The notes: generated by a model from the letters alone, not told the origin. DNA of 30,148 nt from an uncultured Veillonella sp. (GCA_902477915.1 CABSJA010000020.1:1-30148), one strand, 5' to 3'. Positions 1 through 8,548 are shown, counted from the stretch's first letter. Translations and numbers: made by a program.

Positions 1-12
1 TACTTCTAACAT
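1..12 (-). CDS. ABC transporter ATP-binding protein, first 4 codons only
   Basis: An ATG at 12-10 opens a reading frame (M-L-E-V) that runs off the left edge. A strong ribosome binding site (AAGGAGG on the minus strand, 18-24) overlaps the stop codon of the permease at 23-25, which is how a coupled downstream cistron looks. Importers with this kind of binding protein and permease usually carry their ATPase as the third gene, so the product is inferred from position; the four codons alone say nothing about function. Confidence 0.5.
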
Positions 13-22
13 AGTGTCCTCC

Positions 23-895
23 TTAACGAGCCAACCATTTTGCTTTCAATGTAGGCAAGGAAAGCGCGATGGCAACAAGAATAGCAGTGAATAATTTCAA
101 ATCGTTTGGTGGCATACCCATATAGAGTACAGCAGCAATAACGATACGATATACGATAGAACCAAGTACTACAGCAATGAGGCTACGTACGAAGGATTTT
201 GTACCAAATACTACCTCACCGATAATTACAGAAGCCAAACCAATTACGATGGTACCAATACCCATACCTACGTCGGCAAAACCTTGGAATTGACCAATTA
301 ATGCACCAGACATACCAACAAAACCATTGGAAATCAAAAGACCAAGAACGATCATATTGTCCGTGTTTACGCCTTGGGCGCGAATCATTTGAGGATTAAC
401 ACCTGTTGCACGTAATGCTGTACCGATTTCAGTACCAAAGAACCAGAATAACAATAAGCATACTACGACAGCTACAATCACACCTACGATAGCAGCAGAC
501 CACATATTTGGTGTGTGAAGTACGCTACCAAGAATCGTATAAATTGTATCCATACGAAGTAAGGATACGTTAGCTTTACCCATAATATGAAGATTAATGG
601 AATATAAAGCAATCATTGTTAAGATACCAGCTAGCAATGCAGGAATCTTTAATTTAGTATGAATCCAACCTGTTACAGCACCTGCGGCCATACCGCCAAT
701 GCCGGCAATCAAAATAGAAAGAATTGGGTTCATACCACTAGTAATTAAAATTGCGGAAATAGCCGCCCCCATTGGGAACGTACCTTCTACGGTTAAGTCA
801 GCCACATCTAATACACGGAAGGTGATGAATACACCAACCGCTAACAAAGACCATAAAAGGCCTGTTGTTATGGTGCCTACCACTAAATCTAACAT
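23..895 (-). CDS. ABC transporter permease (COG4120-type, partner of COG2984 binding proteins)
   Basis: Predicted inner-membrane permease of 290 residues, almost entirely hydrophobic with about eight or more membrane-spanning segments and Gly/Ala-rich loops, as in the branched-chain amino acid/TrpY-like permease fold. It would form the channel for the ligand delivered by the two lipoprotein binding proteins just upstream. I start it at the ATG at 895-893 rather than the TTG at 898 because GAGGAG (902-907) sits at normal distance; that site overlaps the stop codon of the preceding gene at 907-909, so translation is probably coupled. The ligand is unknown: relatives of this family have been linked to tryptophan, tyrosine and other small molecules, and nothing here decides between them. 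Confidence 0.85.
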   Translation of the reverse strand: MLDLVVGTITTGLLWSLLAVGVFITFRVLDVADLTVEGTFPMGAAISAILITSGMNPILSILIAGIGGMAAGAVTGWIHTKLKIPALLAGILTMIALYSINLHIMGKANVSLLRMDTIYTILGSVLHTPNMWSAAIVGVIVAVVVCLLLFWFFGTEIGTALRATGVNPQMIRAQGVNTDNMIVLGLLISNGFVGMSGALIGQFQGFADVGMGIGTIVIGLASVIIGEVVFGTKSFVRSLIAVVLGSIVYRIVIAAVLYMGMPPNDLKLFTAILVAIALSLPTLKAKWLAR

Positions 896-906
896 CAAAA
901 TCTCCT

Positions 907-1887
907 CTATTGTTTCATATCTTTACGAAGTGCTTCAGGAATTGTGATACCTAATTTTTTAGCACGTTCTTCGTTAACAGTTAACTTAATATCTTTTTGT
1001 GTTTCAATGGCTAAATCAGAAATTTTAGCTTCGCCAGAAAGCACTTTTGCAGCCATTAAACCAGTTTGATAACCTAATTTATAGTAGTCAACAGAATATG
1101 TTGCCACACCACCAGTCATTGTCATACCTTCATCGGCAGCAAATACTGGAATTTTAGCAGCATCAGTAATTTGAGCTAAGTTAGCCATAGCAGATGCCAA
1201 TACATTATCAGTTGGTGTATAAATAGCTTGTACATCTTGGTTTACAAGATTTGTAGCGGCTTGTTGGATATCATTTACATTAGAAACAGTTGCTTCTACA
1301 ACTGTGATACCTTTAGTAGCTGCATACGCTTTCATTTTTTCAACTTGAAGTTGGGAGTTGATTTCAGAAGATGTATAAATTGCACCAATACGTTTAACAT
1401 TTGGTACTAATGCAATAATAAGATCAACCTCTTTTTCTACAGGTGTCATATCAGATGTACCAGATACATTGCCACCTGGATGTTCGTTAGATTGAACGAG
1501 TTTTGCTGTAACGTAGTCTGTAATAGCAGTACCCATGATAGGAATATCATGAGATGCGTTTGCCATAGTTTGTGCTGCTGGCGTTGCAATGGCTAATACT
1601 AAATCTTTTTTATCAGATACAAAACGTTGAGCAATACTATTCAAATTAGATTGGTCAGCTTGAGCATTTTGTTGGTCTAATTTGATGTTCTCTCCATCTT
1701 TATAACCTTTAGATGCAAGGCCATCAACAAAGCCTTTGTTAGCAGCATCAAGGGATGGATGTTCTACCAATTGAATAACGCCGATTTTCTTTTGATCATT
1801 AGTTGCTGTGTTGGAACCGCAACCAGCTACCATTGCCATAATAGAGATAGCACTAAGTGCTACTGCAATACCTTTTTTCCAGTTCAT
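907..1887 (-). CDS. ABC transporter substrate-binding lipoprotein, second tandem copy
   Basis: A 326-residue COG2984/TrpX-like (ABC_sub_bind) periplasmic binding protein. The N-terminus has a Lys-rich start, a hydrophobic stretch and a lipobox ending V-A-G-C at Cys23, so it should be lipid-anchored and face the periplasm. It is a close paralog of the gene immediately upstream (1912-2889), with long identical blocks such as QQNAQADQSNLNSIAQRFVS. The two differ most in the N-terminal linker, around residues 60-70, and around residues 253-266 (here FAADEGMTMTGG). RBS AAGGAG lies 6-8 bases before the ATG. It is 24 bases after the first copy and overlaps the RBS of the permease, so all are one operon. 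Confidence 0.9.
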   Translation of the reverse strand: MNWKKGIAVALSAISIMAMVAGCGSNTATNDQKKIGVIQLVEHPSLDAANKGFVDGLASKGYKDGENIKLDQQNAQADQSNLNSIAQRFVSDKKDLVLAIATPAAQTMANASHDIPIMGTAITDYVTAKLVQSNEHPGGNVSGTSDMTPVEKEVDLIIALVPNVKRIGAIYTSSEINSQLQVEKMKAYAATKGITVVEATVSNVNDIQQAATNLVNQDVQAIYTPTDNVLASAMANLAQITDAAKIPVFAADEGMTMTGGVATYSVDYYKLGYQTGLMAAKVLSGEAKISDLAIETQKDIKLTVNEERAKKLGITIPEALRKDMKQ

Positions 1888-1911
1888 ATGTAACTCCTTA
1901 CCAGTTGTGTA

Positions 1912-2889
1912 TTAAATCATAGTTGCTTTGTTCATCAATTCTTCTGGTAATGTGATGCCCAATTTTTGTAATTTATCTTTACTTACAACTAATTTAAATT
2001 CTTTTTGCATTTCAATAGGCATATCTTCAATTTTAGCTTCACCGGTTAAAATTTTAGCTGCCATTAAACCTGTTTGGTATCCAAGTTTGTAGTAATCTAC
2101 GGACAAGGACATTACAGCACCACCTTTTACGTGGTTATCTTCGCCGCCAAACACAGGAATTTTTGCTGGGTCGGTAATCGCTACAAGATTGCTCATCGCA
2201 GAAGCTACAACATTATCTGTTGGTACATAAATTGCATCAACATGTTGAGATACAAGATTTTGTGCTGCTTGTTGAATATCGTTTACATTAGAAACGGTAA
2301 CCTCTTCAACCTTAATACCTTTTGTAGCTGCGTAAGCTTTCATTTTCTCGACTTGAATTTGAGAGTTTACTTCACTAGAGCTATAAATAGTACCAATTGT
2401 CTTAGCATTTGGTAATACTTTTAAAATTAAATCAACTTGTTGTTCTACTGGGTTCATATCGGATGTACCAGATACGTTACCACCTGGATGTTCATTAGAT
2501 TTAACAAGTTTAGCTGCTTCATAATCAGTAATAGCAGTCCCCAAGATTGGGATATCATGAGTCGCATTCGCCATAGATTGAGCTGCTGGTGTTGCAATGG
2601 CTAAGATTAAGTTTTTACGATCAGATACAAAACGCTGTGCAATGCTGTTCAAATTAGATTGATCTGCTTGTGCATTCTGTTGGTCAAAGGTGATTTTATC
2701 AGCTAAGCCCTTTTCTTTTAAAGCATCAACAAAACCTTTGTTTGCTGCATCAAGTGCAGGATGTTCTACCAGTTGTACTACGCCAACCTTGTATTCACCA
2801 TTAGATGTTGTTCCATTGGAGCCACAGCCTGTGAATGCCATCAATGCTGCCGCCGTGAGCGCTAGGGCAATACCTTTTTTTAAATTCAT
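1912..2889 (-). CDS. ABC transporter substrate-binding lipoprotein, first tandem copy
   Basis: A 325-residue COG2984/TrpX-like binding protein with an N-terminal signal and lipobox F-T-G-C (Cys22), predicted to be a lipoprotein outside the cytoplasmic membrane. It is the promoter-proximal gene of the importer operon. By eye it matches the following copy at roughly two thirds to three quarters of positions, which points to a tandem duplication followed by divergence. The C-terminal lobe block FGGEDNHVKGG differs from the matching FAADEGMTMTGG of the other copy, so ligand preference may have shifted. RBS GGAAGG precedes the ATG at 2889-2887. Confidence 0.9.
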   Translation of the reverse strand: MNLKKGIALALTAAALMAFTGCGSNGTTSNGEYKVGVVQLVEHPALDAANKGFVDALKEKGLADKITFDQQNAQADQSNLNSIAQRFVSDRKNLILAIATPAAQSMANATHDIPILGTAITDYEAAKLVKSNEHPGGNVSGTSDMNPVEQQVDLILKVLPNAKTIGTIYSSSEVNSQIQVEKMKAYAATKGIKVEEVTVSNVNDIQQAAQNLVSQHVDAIYVPTDNVVASAMSNLVAITDPAKIPVFGGEDNHVKGGAVMSLSVDYYKLGYQTGLMAAKILTGEAKIEDMPIEMQKEFKLVVSKDKLQKLGITLPEELMNKATMI

Positions 2890-2928
2890 GGGGATTTCCT
2901 TCCTATCTGCAATGACTATAATACATCT

Positions 2929-2957
2929 ATTATAAACAAATTTCTTTACTACATCAA
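2929..2957 (-). promoter_or_regulatory. Promoter of the ABC importer operon
   Basis: On the minus strand TTGATG (2952-2957) and a perfect TATAAT (2929-2934) are separated by exactly 17 bases, a near-consensus housekeeping promoter. It would give a leader of about 30 bases before the first binding-protein gene, too short for a T-box or riboswitch. Confidence 0.75.
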
Positions 2958-2962
2958 TGTAG
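2949..2962. promoter_or_regulatory. Palindrome over the -35 box of the ABC importer promoter
   Basis: CTACAT-CA-ATGTAG is an inverted repeat with 6-bp arms and a 2-bp centre that contains the whole -35 element. This is where a repressor would block polymerase. The regulator is unknown and not encoded next to it. Confidence 0.45.
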
Positions 2963-2983
2963 CAGATTAAAGTATTTTACATT

Positions 2984-3012
2984 TGTCCATTTATAGGACA
3001 CATAAAAATGTG
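2984..3012. repeat. Two small adjoining inverted repeats between the orphan gene and the ABC operon
   Basis: TGTCC-N7-GGACA (2984-3000) and CACAT-AAAA-ATGTG (2999-3012) overlap by two bases. On the minus strand they follow the stop of the 125-residue gene, so they may act as a weak terminator, but no T-run follows. They could also be an upstream binding site for the importer promoter. Confidence 0.3.
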
Positions 3013-3020
3013 AAATCCTC

Positions 3021-3398
3021 TTATTTTTCAAGAGATGCTAACATGTCTTCTGTTAAATCATTAGCTGCTAAAATATAGTCTTTAAGGGTCCCTTTATCAA
3101 GAGCTACCTTCATAACGGGCACTTCAAATGGATCGAGGATGACACACATTAAAATTTCACCCGTTACATAATAACCAACTACAGCCTCCCCTTCTTCAGG
3201 ATCTAATGTTTCACGCTTTACCGTTACACAGTATGGTTTCATCACCTGTGCTGCAGCTTTTGCTACTTCTTCACGATTAGCAATATATTCTTCAGCCTTT
3301 GTTTCAGGAATATCAAAGATATCGACCTTTACAGTCTTAACCTCTGTTGCCTCTCCCTTCGCTGCCTCTATGGCTGCGCCTAAATCTGTTTGATTCAT
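3021..3398 (-). CDS. Conserved-looking hypothetical protein, 125 aa
   Basis: I do not recognise a family. The product is small, acidic and soluble: no signal peptide or membrane segment, a predicted helix around residues 30-52 (TKAEEYIANREEVAKAAAQ) and a beta-rich middle (residues 55-95). It contains two Cys residues (PYC about 57, MCV about 84) that are not arranged as a metal motif. A fair RBS (GAGGT) lies before the ATG at 3398. It is the last gene of the leftward run, 50 bases after the M18 aminopeptidase and separated from it by a hairpin. Codon use and composition match the neighbours, so it is probably a real gene. Confidence 0.65.
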   Translation of the reverse strand: MNQTDLGAAIEAAKGEATEVKTVKVDIFDIPETKAEEYIANREEVAKAAAQVMKPYCVTVKRETLDPEEGEAVVGYYVTGEILMCVILDPFEVPVMKVALDKGTLKDYILAANDLTEDMLASLEK

Positions 3399-3419
3399 AT
3401 ATACCTCACATAGAATGGA

Positions 3420-3438
3420 CTTTCACCAATGGTGAAAG
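3420..3438 (-). promoter_or_regulatory. Hairpin in the 50-base gap between the aminopeptidase and the orphan gene
   Basis: CTTTCACC-AAT-GGTGAAAG is a perfect 8-bp stem with a 3-base loop, 10 bases after the aminopeptidase stop codon. It is not followed by a T-tract on the minus strand, so it is more likely an mRNA processing or stability element, or a weak terminator, than a strong intrinsic terminator. Confidence 0.4.
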
Positions 3439-3448
3439 CCCCATAATT

Positions 3449-4840
3449 TTAGATTGATTCATCAGCTGCATTTAAGAATGCCACATAGCATTGTTTAGCC
3501 TCGTAAATATCCGCCTTAGATGTAACCTCCCATGGAGCATGCATACTAAGCACAGCCACGCCACAGTCAATAACATTCATACCGTATAAGGCCATGATAT
3601 AAGCAATGGTACCACCACCGCCGAGGTCAACCTTACCAAGCTCTGCAGTTTGATATGTTACATTGTTAGATTCCATGACACGACGAATAAAGCCCATATA
3701 TTCAGCATTGGCATCATTAGAACCAGCTTTACCACGAGAGCCTGTAAATTTATTAAATACAACCCCCATACCTAAGTAAGATGCATTTTTCTTTTCGAAT
3801 GCAGATGCATATAAAGGATCATAGCCAGCGCTAACATCGGAAGATAACATACGAGAATTTTCCAATGTGCGTCGTACACTTACAGAATTAGGTTTACCCA
3901 TAAGTGTGAGAACTTCTGCTACTGCATTTTCAAAGAAACGAGATTGCATACCAGTGGCGCCTACAGAACCGATTTCTTCTTTATCTACAAGCAAGCAACA
4001 AGTACTACGTTTAACATTGTCTACTTCAAGCATAGCTACTAAGGATGTGTACGCGCATACGCGATCGTCTTGACCATAGGCCATAACCATGGAGCGGTCA
4101 AAGCCCATATCACGAGCCTTACCTGCTGGTACAATTTCGAGCTCTGCAGATAATAAATCACGTTCTACAAAGCCATATTCTTTTTCAAGAAGGTTGTTAA
4201 TAAATTTAGTAACCCCTTCTTTTTCTTCATCTTTTACAGGACGACTGCCTATGAGTAAATCAAGAGCTTCCCCTTCAATTACCTTAGCTGCATTCTTTTG
4301 CATTTGCTCTTGTCCCAAATGCGGTAACAAATCTGTAATGCAGAATACAGGATCATTTTCGTTATCCCCAATATTGATGTTGATACGAGTACCATCTGTT
4401 TTTACTACAACGCCATGAATAGCAAGAGGCATCGCAACCCAATGGTATTTTTTAATGCCTCCATAGTAATGAGTATCCCAAAATACAAGATTGCTATCTT
4501 CATATTGTGGGTTTTGTTTTACATCGATACGTGGAGAGTCAATATGAGCACCTAAGATATTCATACCCAATTCAATATCATCAGTACCAATATTAAATAA
4601 AGCAATGGATTTATCCATATGTGTGTAATAAATCTTGTCCCCTGCTTTAATTGGTGTATTGGATTTAATAATATCTTTTAAGTTTACATATCCTTTAGCT
4701 TCTGCAAATTCAACAGCTTGTACAACGCATTCACGTTCTGTTTTACCATTATCTAAAAATTGACGATATGTATCACTTAAGGCATATACCTTTTCCATAG
4801 TGGCATCGTCGTAATTATGCCATGCATATTTGCGTTCCAT
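3449..4840 (-). CDS. apeA: M18 family zinc aminopeptidase (aminopeptidase I type)
   Basis: A 463-residue cytosolic metallo-aminopeptidase that should remove N-terminal residues from peptides using two zinc ions. Metal-site signatures of family M18 are visible in order: AHIDSPR (His99, Asp101), GQDDRVCAY, the catalytic DKEEIGS, SSDVSAGYDP and, near the C-terminus, LSMHAPWE. Length is normal for the family. RBS AAGGAT precedes the ATG at 4840. It lies 70 bases after the exonuclease gene and is probably read from the same transcript. A second, quite different M18 enzyme is at 17014-18360; this one resembles the ApeA-like group (EEIGSVGATGMQSRFFENAV) rather than ApeB. The symbol is by resemblance only. 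Confidence 0.9.
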   Translation of the reverse strand: MERKYAWHNYDDATMEKVYALSDTYRQFLDNGKTERECVVQAVEFAEAKGYVNLKDIIKSNTPIKAGDKIYYTHMDKSIALFNIGTDDIELGMNILGAHIDSPRIDVKQNPQYEDSNLVFWDTHYYGGIKKYHWVAMPLAIHGVVVKTDGTRININIGDNENDPVFCITDLLPHLGQEQMQKNAAKVIEGEALDLLIGSRPVKDEEKEGVTKFINNLLEKEYGFVERDLLSAELEIVPAGKARDMGFDRSMVMAYGQDDRVCAYTSLVAMLEVDNVKRSTCCLLVDKEEIGSVGATGMQSRFFENAVAEVLTLMGKPNSVSVRRTLENSRMLSSDVSAGYDPLYASAFEKKNASYLGMGVVFNKFTGSRGKAGSNDANAEYMGFIRRVMESNNVTYQTAELGKVDLGGGGTIAYIMALYGMNVIDCGVAVLSMHAPWEVTSKADIYEAKQCYVAFLNAADESI

Positions 4841-4910
4841 AATCTATCCTTTCTAAATGCTCACAAGCTAATAATTAAGAAACTATAGATGTGAACAGGA
4901 ATTAATAAAA

Positions 4911-5894
4911 TTATTTTTGGCGGTCCTTTTCCAGTTCCGCCCTGCGAAATTCTAAATATTTTCGCTCTTTTTCTCGATTAATTTCAGACTTCTGAGTATA
5001 TAGAGAACGAATTTCGTCCGTACAATGGGTCAATACCTTTGTAACGTAGAATTTGGTACTACCAGACTTAATCGTATATTTTCCAACTTTAAGTTGCACT
5101 GCAAAATCGCCGTGTTTCGGACAAACGCCGATGGCGAGATGCTTGTCCCCTTGTAATCGTTCAGGCCTAGTCATTTCTAACCGTGTCTGACAATATGGAC
5201 AGAACGATAATCGAACCCGTCTATCATGAACGATACGTTTCTTCTCAGGGAAGTTTTCATACATAAAAAATGTCAGAATCGGTGGATATAAGAAAGGATT
5301 ACTGCTTTCCTTTCGAATTTGATCATAATGTAAAATACCTTGTTGTATATCTAATTTTTGACATATATGTGCCGTAAACACAGCATCATGTAACGCATTA
5401 TGAGCTGACAAATGCTCGGTAGATATATTGAGGTCCTCCATAGCATGAGCCACAGAATACTGTTGACTCGTACCATATCGTTGATAGGAATAAATCATCT
5501 GTGCATCAACCCATTGATTATAGGATAACGCTTTCATCCTATGAAGCATCAGGTTTTCACGCAATATGAGAATGTCATCAGAGCCCCAAGATAACAGCAT
5601 ATACTCATCACCACACCAGTTTTGAAAGTACTGCATAGCAGTCTTAAATGGCACACCATGATCGAGCTCTCGAGATGTAATACCTGTCAATTCACGAACA
5701 TGTTTGTGCATCCGTGGCAGATATTGTGGTTTGATGAACATTGTAAAATGATCTACAATGTCCATCTTTTCATTCAGTTTTACCGCTCCGATTTGAATGA
5801 TTTCCCCTGTTAACGGCATTTTTGTGCGCTTCATAAAGCTAATGTCGTTGCTATAGGGCTGATTCCACTCTAAATCAAATACAATATAGTTCAT
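4911..5894 (-). CDS. DEDDh 3'-5' exonuclease family protein with a C-terminal zinc-finger-like segment
   Basis: The first ~190 residues form an RNase T/DnaQ-like exonuclease: FDLEWNQ gives Asp7 and Glu9, WGSDD gives Asp106, and HNALHD gives the His165-x4-Asp170 pair, so all five DEDDh residues are present. This group (KapD/ERI-1-like) trims RNA or DNA 3' ends; the substrate is not known. The extra C-terminal ~130 residues contain C-x2-C (232, 235) and C-x2-H (258, 261), which look like a small zinc-binding knuckle, and end in a Lys/Arg/Glu-rich helix (about 300-327) that may bind nucleic acid. It starts 4 bases after the heptosyltransferase stop with no clear RBS of its own, suggesting coupling. 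Confidence 0.8.
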   Translation of the reverse strand: MNYIVFDLEWNQPYSNDISFMKRTKMPLTGEIIQIGAVKLNEKMDIVDHFTMFIKPQYLPRMHKHVRELTGITSRELDHGVPFKTAMQYFQNWCGDEYMLLSWGSDDILILRENLMLHRMKALSYNQWVDAQMIYSYQRYGTSQQYSVAHAMEDLNISTEHLSAHNALHDAVFTAHICQKLDIQQGILHYDQIRKESSNPFLYPPILTFFMYENFPEKKRIVHDRRVRLSFCPYCQTRLEMTRPERLQGDKHLAIGVCPKHGDFAVQLKVGKYTIKSGSTKFYVTKVLTHCTDEIRSLYTQKSEINREKERKYLEFRRAELEKDRQK

Positions 5895-5898
5895 ATGT

Positions 5899-6939
5899 TT
5901 ATTTCGATTCTGAAAGCAACGTTTCCGCTGCTTTAATAACCTGTTCTTCAGAAATTACGGATAACCCTTTATAATTTCCTTCTTTAATAATTTTTTTCAT
6001 ACTTTTACCAATCTCGTATGAGTCCATCGTTTCCAAAACGATAGCACGCGCTTGATATGGACCATAAAAGAATGGATTAGACGGTCCGTAAAGCGCCACG
6101 ATTGGCACATGTTGACTAATCGCCACATGCATTGGACCCGAGTCGTTCGTAATCAACAGATTACAACGGCTCATAGCTGCAGCTAAAGGACCTAATTGGA
6201 ACTTGCCAGTCGCGACAATGGGTTTAGTTTCCATGTGTTCCACTACAGGCTGTACCATTTCAAGATCCATAGGACCACCAAAGAATACTGTTTTATACCC
6301 TAAATGACCAAAGTAATCTGCTACATGAGCAAATCGTTCAGCAGGCCAACGTTTCTCAGGAACAGCACTACCAATGTTAAACCCAATAAGCTTATCACTA
6401 TCTGTTAAACCTTGGCTAACATAAAACTCCTGAGCCTCACGGCGCCATGCTTCACTGGTTTCAATGTGTAGACCAGAGTTTGAAATATCGGTTACCCCTA
6501 ATTGTTCTAGTACATTGATGTACATATCTGCAGCATGACGAGTTTTACGATCTAAGCGCGTATACTTTGTCATAAATGGTCTAAATAGAAAATGACTCAT
6601 CCCCGTTGTAATAGGGGCATGAATTTTCCATGCCAAATATGATGTGCGTTCATTGGGATGTAAATTAATAACGATATCAGGTTTCCCTTTTTTATTTATC
6701 TCACGAGCAATCTCATTAAGTCCGGAAATACTATTGTGACGCCCTTTTTTATCAACTACAATGAGTTCATCAATATTTGGATTATATTGCATTACTTGTT
6801 GTAGTTTTTCATCTATTACATATGTAATATGACTATGTGGCGCAGCTTTTCGAAGCACTTCTAAAAAAGGAGTTGTTAATATAACGTCTCCCAAATGCAT
6901 AAGAAAGGTGACCACAATGCGTTTATAATCGAGTTCCAT
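5899..6939 (-). CDS. Glycosyltransferase family 9 (LPS heptosyltransferase), second of the pair
   Basis: A 346-residue GT9 (GT-B fold) enzyme that would transfer L-glycero-D-manno-heptose from ADP-heptose to the LPS inner core at the cytoplasmic face of the membrane. Family signatures: the N-terminal HLGDVILTTPFLEVLRK acceptor-side motif, and in the C-terminal nucleotide-sugar domain GFNIGSAVPEKRW and NDSGPMHVA with ALYGPSNP. Its start codon shares one base with the stop of the other heptosyltransferase (TAATG at 6939), so the two are translationally coupled. WaaF or WaaQ are the nearest named types, but position in the core cannot be decided from sequence alone. Confidence 0.85.
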   Translation of the reverse strand: MELDYKRIVVTFLMHLGDVILTTPFLEVLRKAAPHSHITYVIDEKLQQVMQYNPNIDELIVVDKKGRHNSISGLNEIAREINKKGKPDIVINLHPNERTSYLAWKIHAPITTGMSHFLFRPFMTKYTRLDRKTRHAADMYINVLEQLGVTDISNSGLHIETSEAWRREAQEFYVSQGLTDSDKLIGFNIGSAVPEKRWPAERFAHVADYFGHLGYKTVFFGGPMDLEMVQPVVEHMETKPIVATGKFQLGPLAAAMSRCNLLITNDSGPMHVAISQHVPIVALYGPSNPFFYGPYQARAIVLETMDSYEIGKSMKKIIKEGNYKGLSVISEEQVIKAAETLLSESK

Positions 6940-7958
6940 TACAGTTCCTTTCCAAGTACTTGTTCATATACTGACCACACAGCATCTACAGGAATTTGAG
7001 CCATACAATCCGGATCATCTACGAGCGGCTGCTCAGGCGTAGCCTTTGATGTGGGTGAAATAATCAGATGTACATGACTGCCTCCGTATGGACCAGTTCG
7101 TTTTGGAGATGTGGTTCCAAATAATGCAATCAAAGGGCGCTTAAGGGCATTTGCAATATGCAACGGGCCCGTATCGGCACTGATAAAAATTTCGCAATGC
7201 CGAATCAACTCAATTAACTCTGGCATAGACGTAGATCCTACTAAATTGACGAGATTCTTATTTTTTACATAGTTTTCTATGAAAGCTCCTTTTTCTACAT
7301 CATCAGGAGCACCGGCAATAACAACTTTTTTACCAGACTCACATAAACGGATACATAACTCTCCAAAATTAAGGAGAGGCCATTCCTTAACGATCCAACG
7401 AGCTCCAGGGACAACAACAACATAATCTTCGTCAACACCATGACAGGCTAACTTCTCTTTTACGGACTTCTCCGCATCTACGTAGGCAGGCATAGGAAAT
7501 TCTATACTATCTACGTCACCACCGAGCGCTCGAACAGTATCTAAATAGCGTTCAATGACATGGTCATATTTATGCTCACCTACTAGAGCTTTATTAATTA
7601 AATTACTACCTTCCCGAAGCTCCCAGTAACCATATTTCTCAGGAGCCCCAGATAGTAAAGATACAATGGCGCTCTTCGCAATACATTGTAAGTCCAATGT
7701 CATATCAAAGTGACGACTATGTAACTCCTTACGTAATTGCCATAAATAGGCAGGCTTTTTAAGTTGTTTCTTGTCGATAACGATGACATCATCTACCCAT
7801 GGTGTACCAGGCAGGAGGCTCGCAAATTGCTCATGAATAGCCCATGTAATATGCGCATTAGGCCAATTTTTACGCACTGCATACAAGGTAGGCAATGCAT
7901 GAATTACATCACCTAAAGAACTCATCTTAATGATGAGTATATTCTTGTAATCTTTCAT
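6939..7958 (-). CDS. waaC: LPS heptosyltransferase, WaaC-like (GT9)
   Basis: A 339-residue GT9 heptosyltransferase. The N-terminal KMSSLGDVIHALPTLYAVR is very like WaaC (heptosyltransferase I, which adds the first heptose to Kdo). The C-terminal domain has VVVPGARWIVKEWP and SADTGPLHIANAL with ALFGTTSPKRTGPYG, the ADP-heptose-binding part. I start at ATG 7958-7956, where GGGAGG (7963-7968) is correctly spaced, instead of an ATG nine codons upstream. It follows gmhB after a 95-base gap without an obvious terminator. The waaC name is by similarity and could be exchanged with the following paralog. Confidence 0.82.
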   Translation of the reverse strand: MKDYKNILIIKMSSLGDVIHALPTLYAVRKNWPNAHITWAIHEQFASLLPGTPWVDDVIVIDKKQLKKPAYLWQLRKELHSRHFDMTLDLQCIAKSAIVSLLSGAPEKYGYWELREGSNLINKALVGEHKYDHVIERYLDTVRALGGDVDSIEFPMPAYVDAEKSVKEKLACHGVDEDYVVVVPGARWIVKEWPLLNFGELCIRLCESGKKVVIAGAPDDVEKGAFIENYVKNKNLVNLVGSTSMPELIELIRHCEIFISADTGPLHIANALKRPLIALFGTTSPKRTGPYGGSHVHLIISPTSKATPEQPLVDDPDCMAQIPVDAVWSVYEQVLGKEL

Positions 7959-8053
7959 ATAGCCTCCCAAAATACAACACCACAACTAAAAACCCTATAT
8001 CACCTTAAAACAGACATAAGTTAAAAGTAAAACAAAGTAATGGTAATAATTAA

Positions 8054-8548
8054 CTAAATAATAGTCTTAATAAAATCTAACAGATTTATACCTGTAAATA
8101 GATATCCTTTTACACCAGCTGCTTCTGCTGCATCAACATCGCGCTGACTATCGCCAATAAGAAAACTAGATTTAGGATCTACATCATAATCCTTAATAGC
8201 TTGATTAATCATGCCAGGCTTTGGCTTTCTGCATTCACAATCGACAGCATACAGAGGTACAGATCCTTCTTTATGATGAGGACAATAATAGAAATGTAAA
8301 ATCGGTGCCCCACTACGGTCTAGTTCATGAGCCATATGGTCATGTAAAATCTGAACATCAGATTCCTTATAATAACCTCTAGCTACACCACTTTGATTGG
8401 TCACTACAATGAGGTCATAGCCCTTGCTATACGCATAAGCTAGTGCCTCTTTAGCACCATCTACCCACTCTAAATCACTGATTTTATATAGATAGCTAAC
8501 ATCTTTATTGATAACACCATCGCGATCTAAAAATAATACCTTGCGCAT
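8054..8548 (-). CDS. gmhB: D-glycero-beta-D-manno-heptose 1,7-bisphosphate 7-phosphatase
   Basis: A 164-residue HAD-superfamily phosphatase that removes the 7-phosphate between the kinase and adenylyltransferase steps of HldE. The nucleophile motif DRDG (Asp8, Asp10), VTNQSGVARG (motif II) and GDSQRDVDAA (motif IV) are present, along with the GmhB-type zinc loop CPHH...CECRKPKPG. Its ATG shares one base with the hldD stop (TAATG at 8548). A histidinol-phosphatase role is possible for the wider family but the setting between heptose genes makes GmhB the clear choice. Confidence 0.92.
   Translation of the reverse strand: MRKVLFLDRDGVINKDVSYLYKISDLEWVDGAKEALAYAYSKGYDLIVVTNQSGVARGYYKESDVQILHDHMAHELDRSGAPILHFYYCPHHKEGSVPLYAVDCECRKPKPGMINQAIKDYDVDPKSSFLIGDSQRDVDAAEAAGVKGYLFTGINLLDFIKTII

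Noticed and set aside
2890..3020. T-box or riboswitch controlling the ABC importer
   Set aside because: The consensus promoter leaves a leader of only about 30 bases, and no conserved T-box sequence is present.
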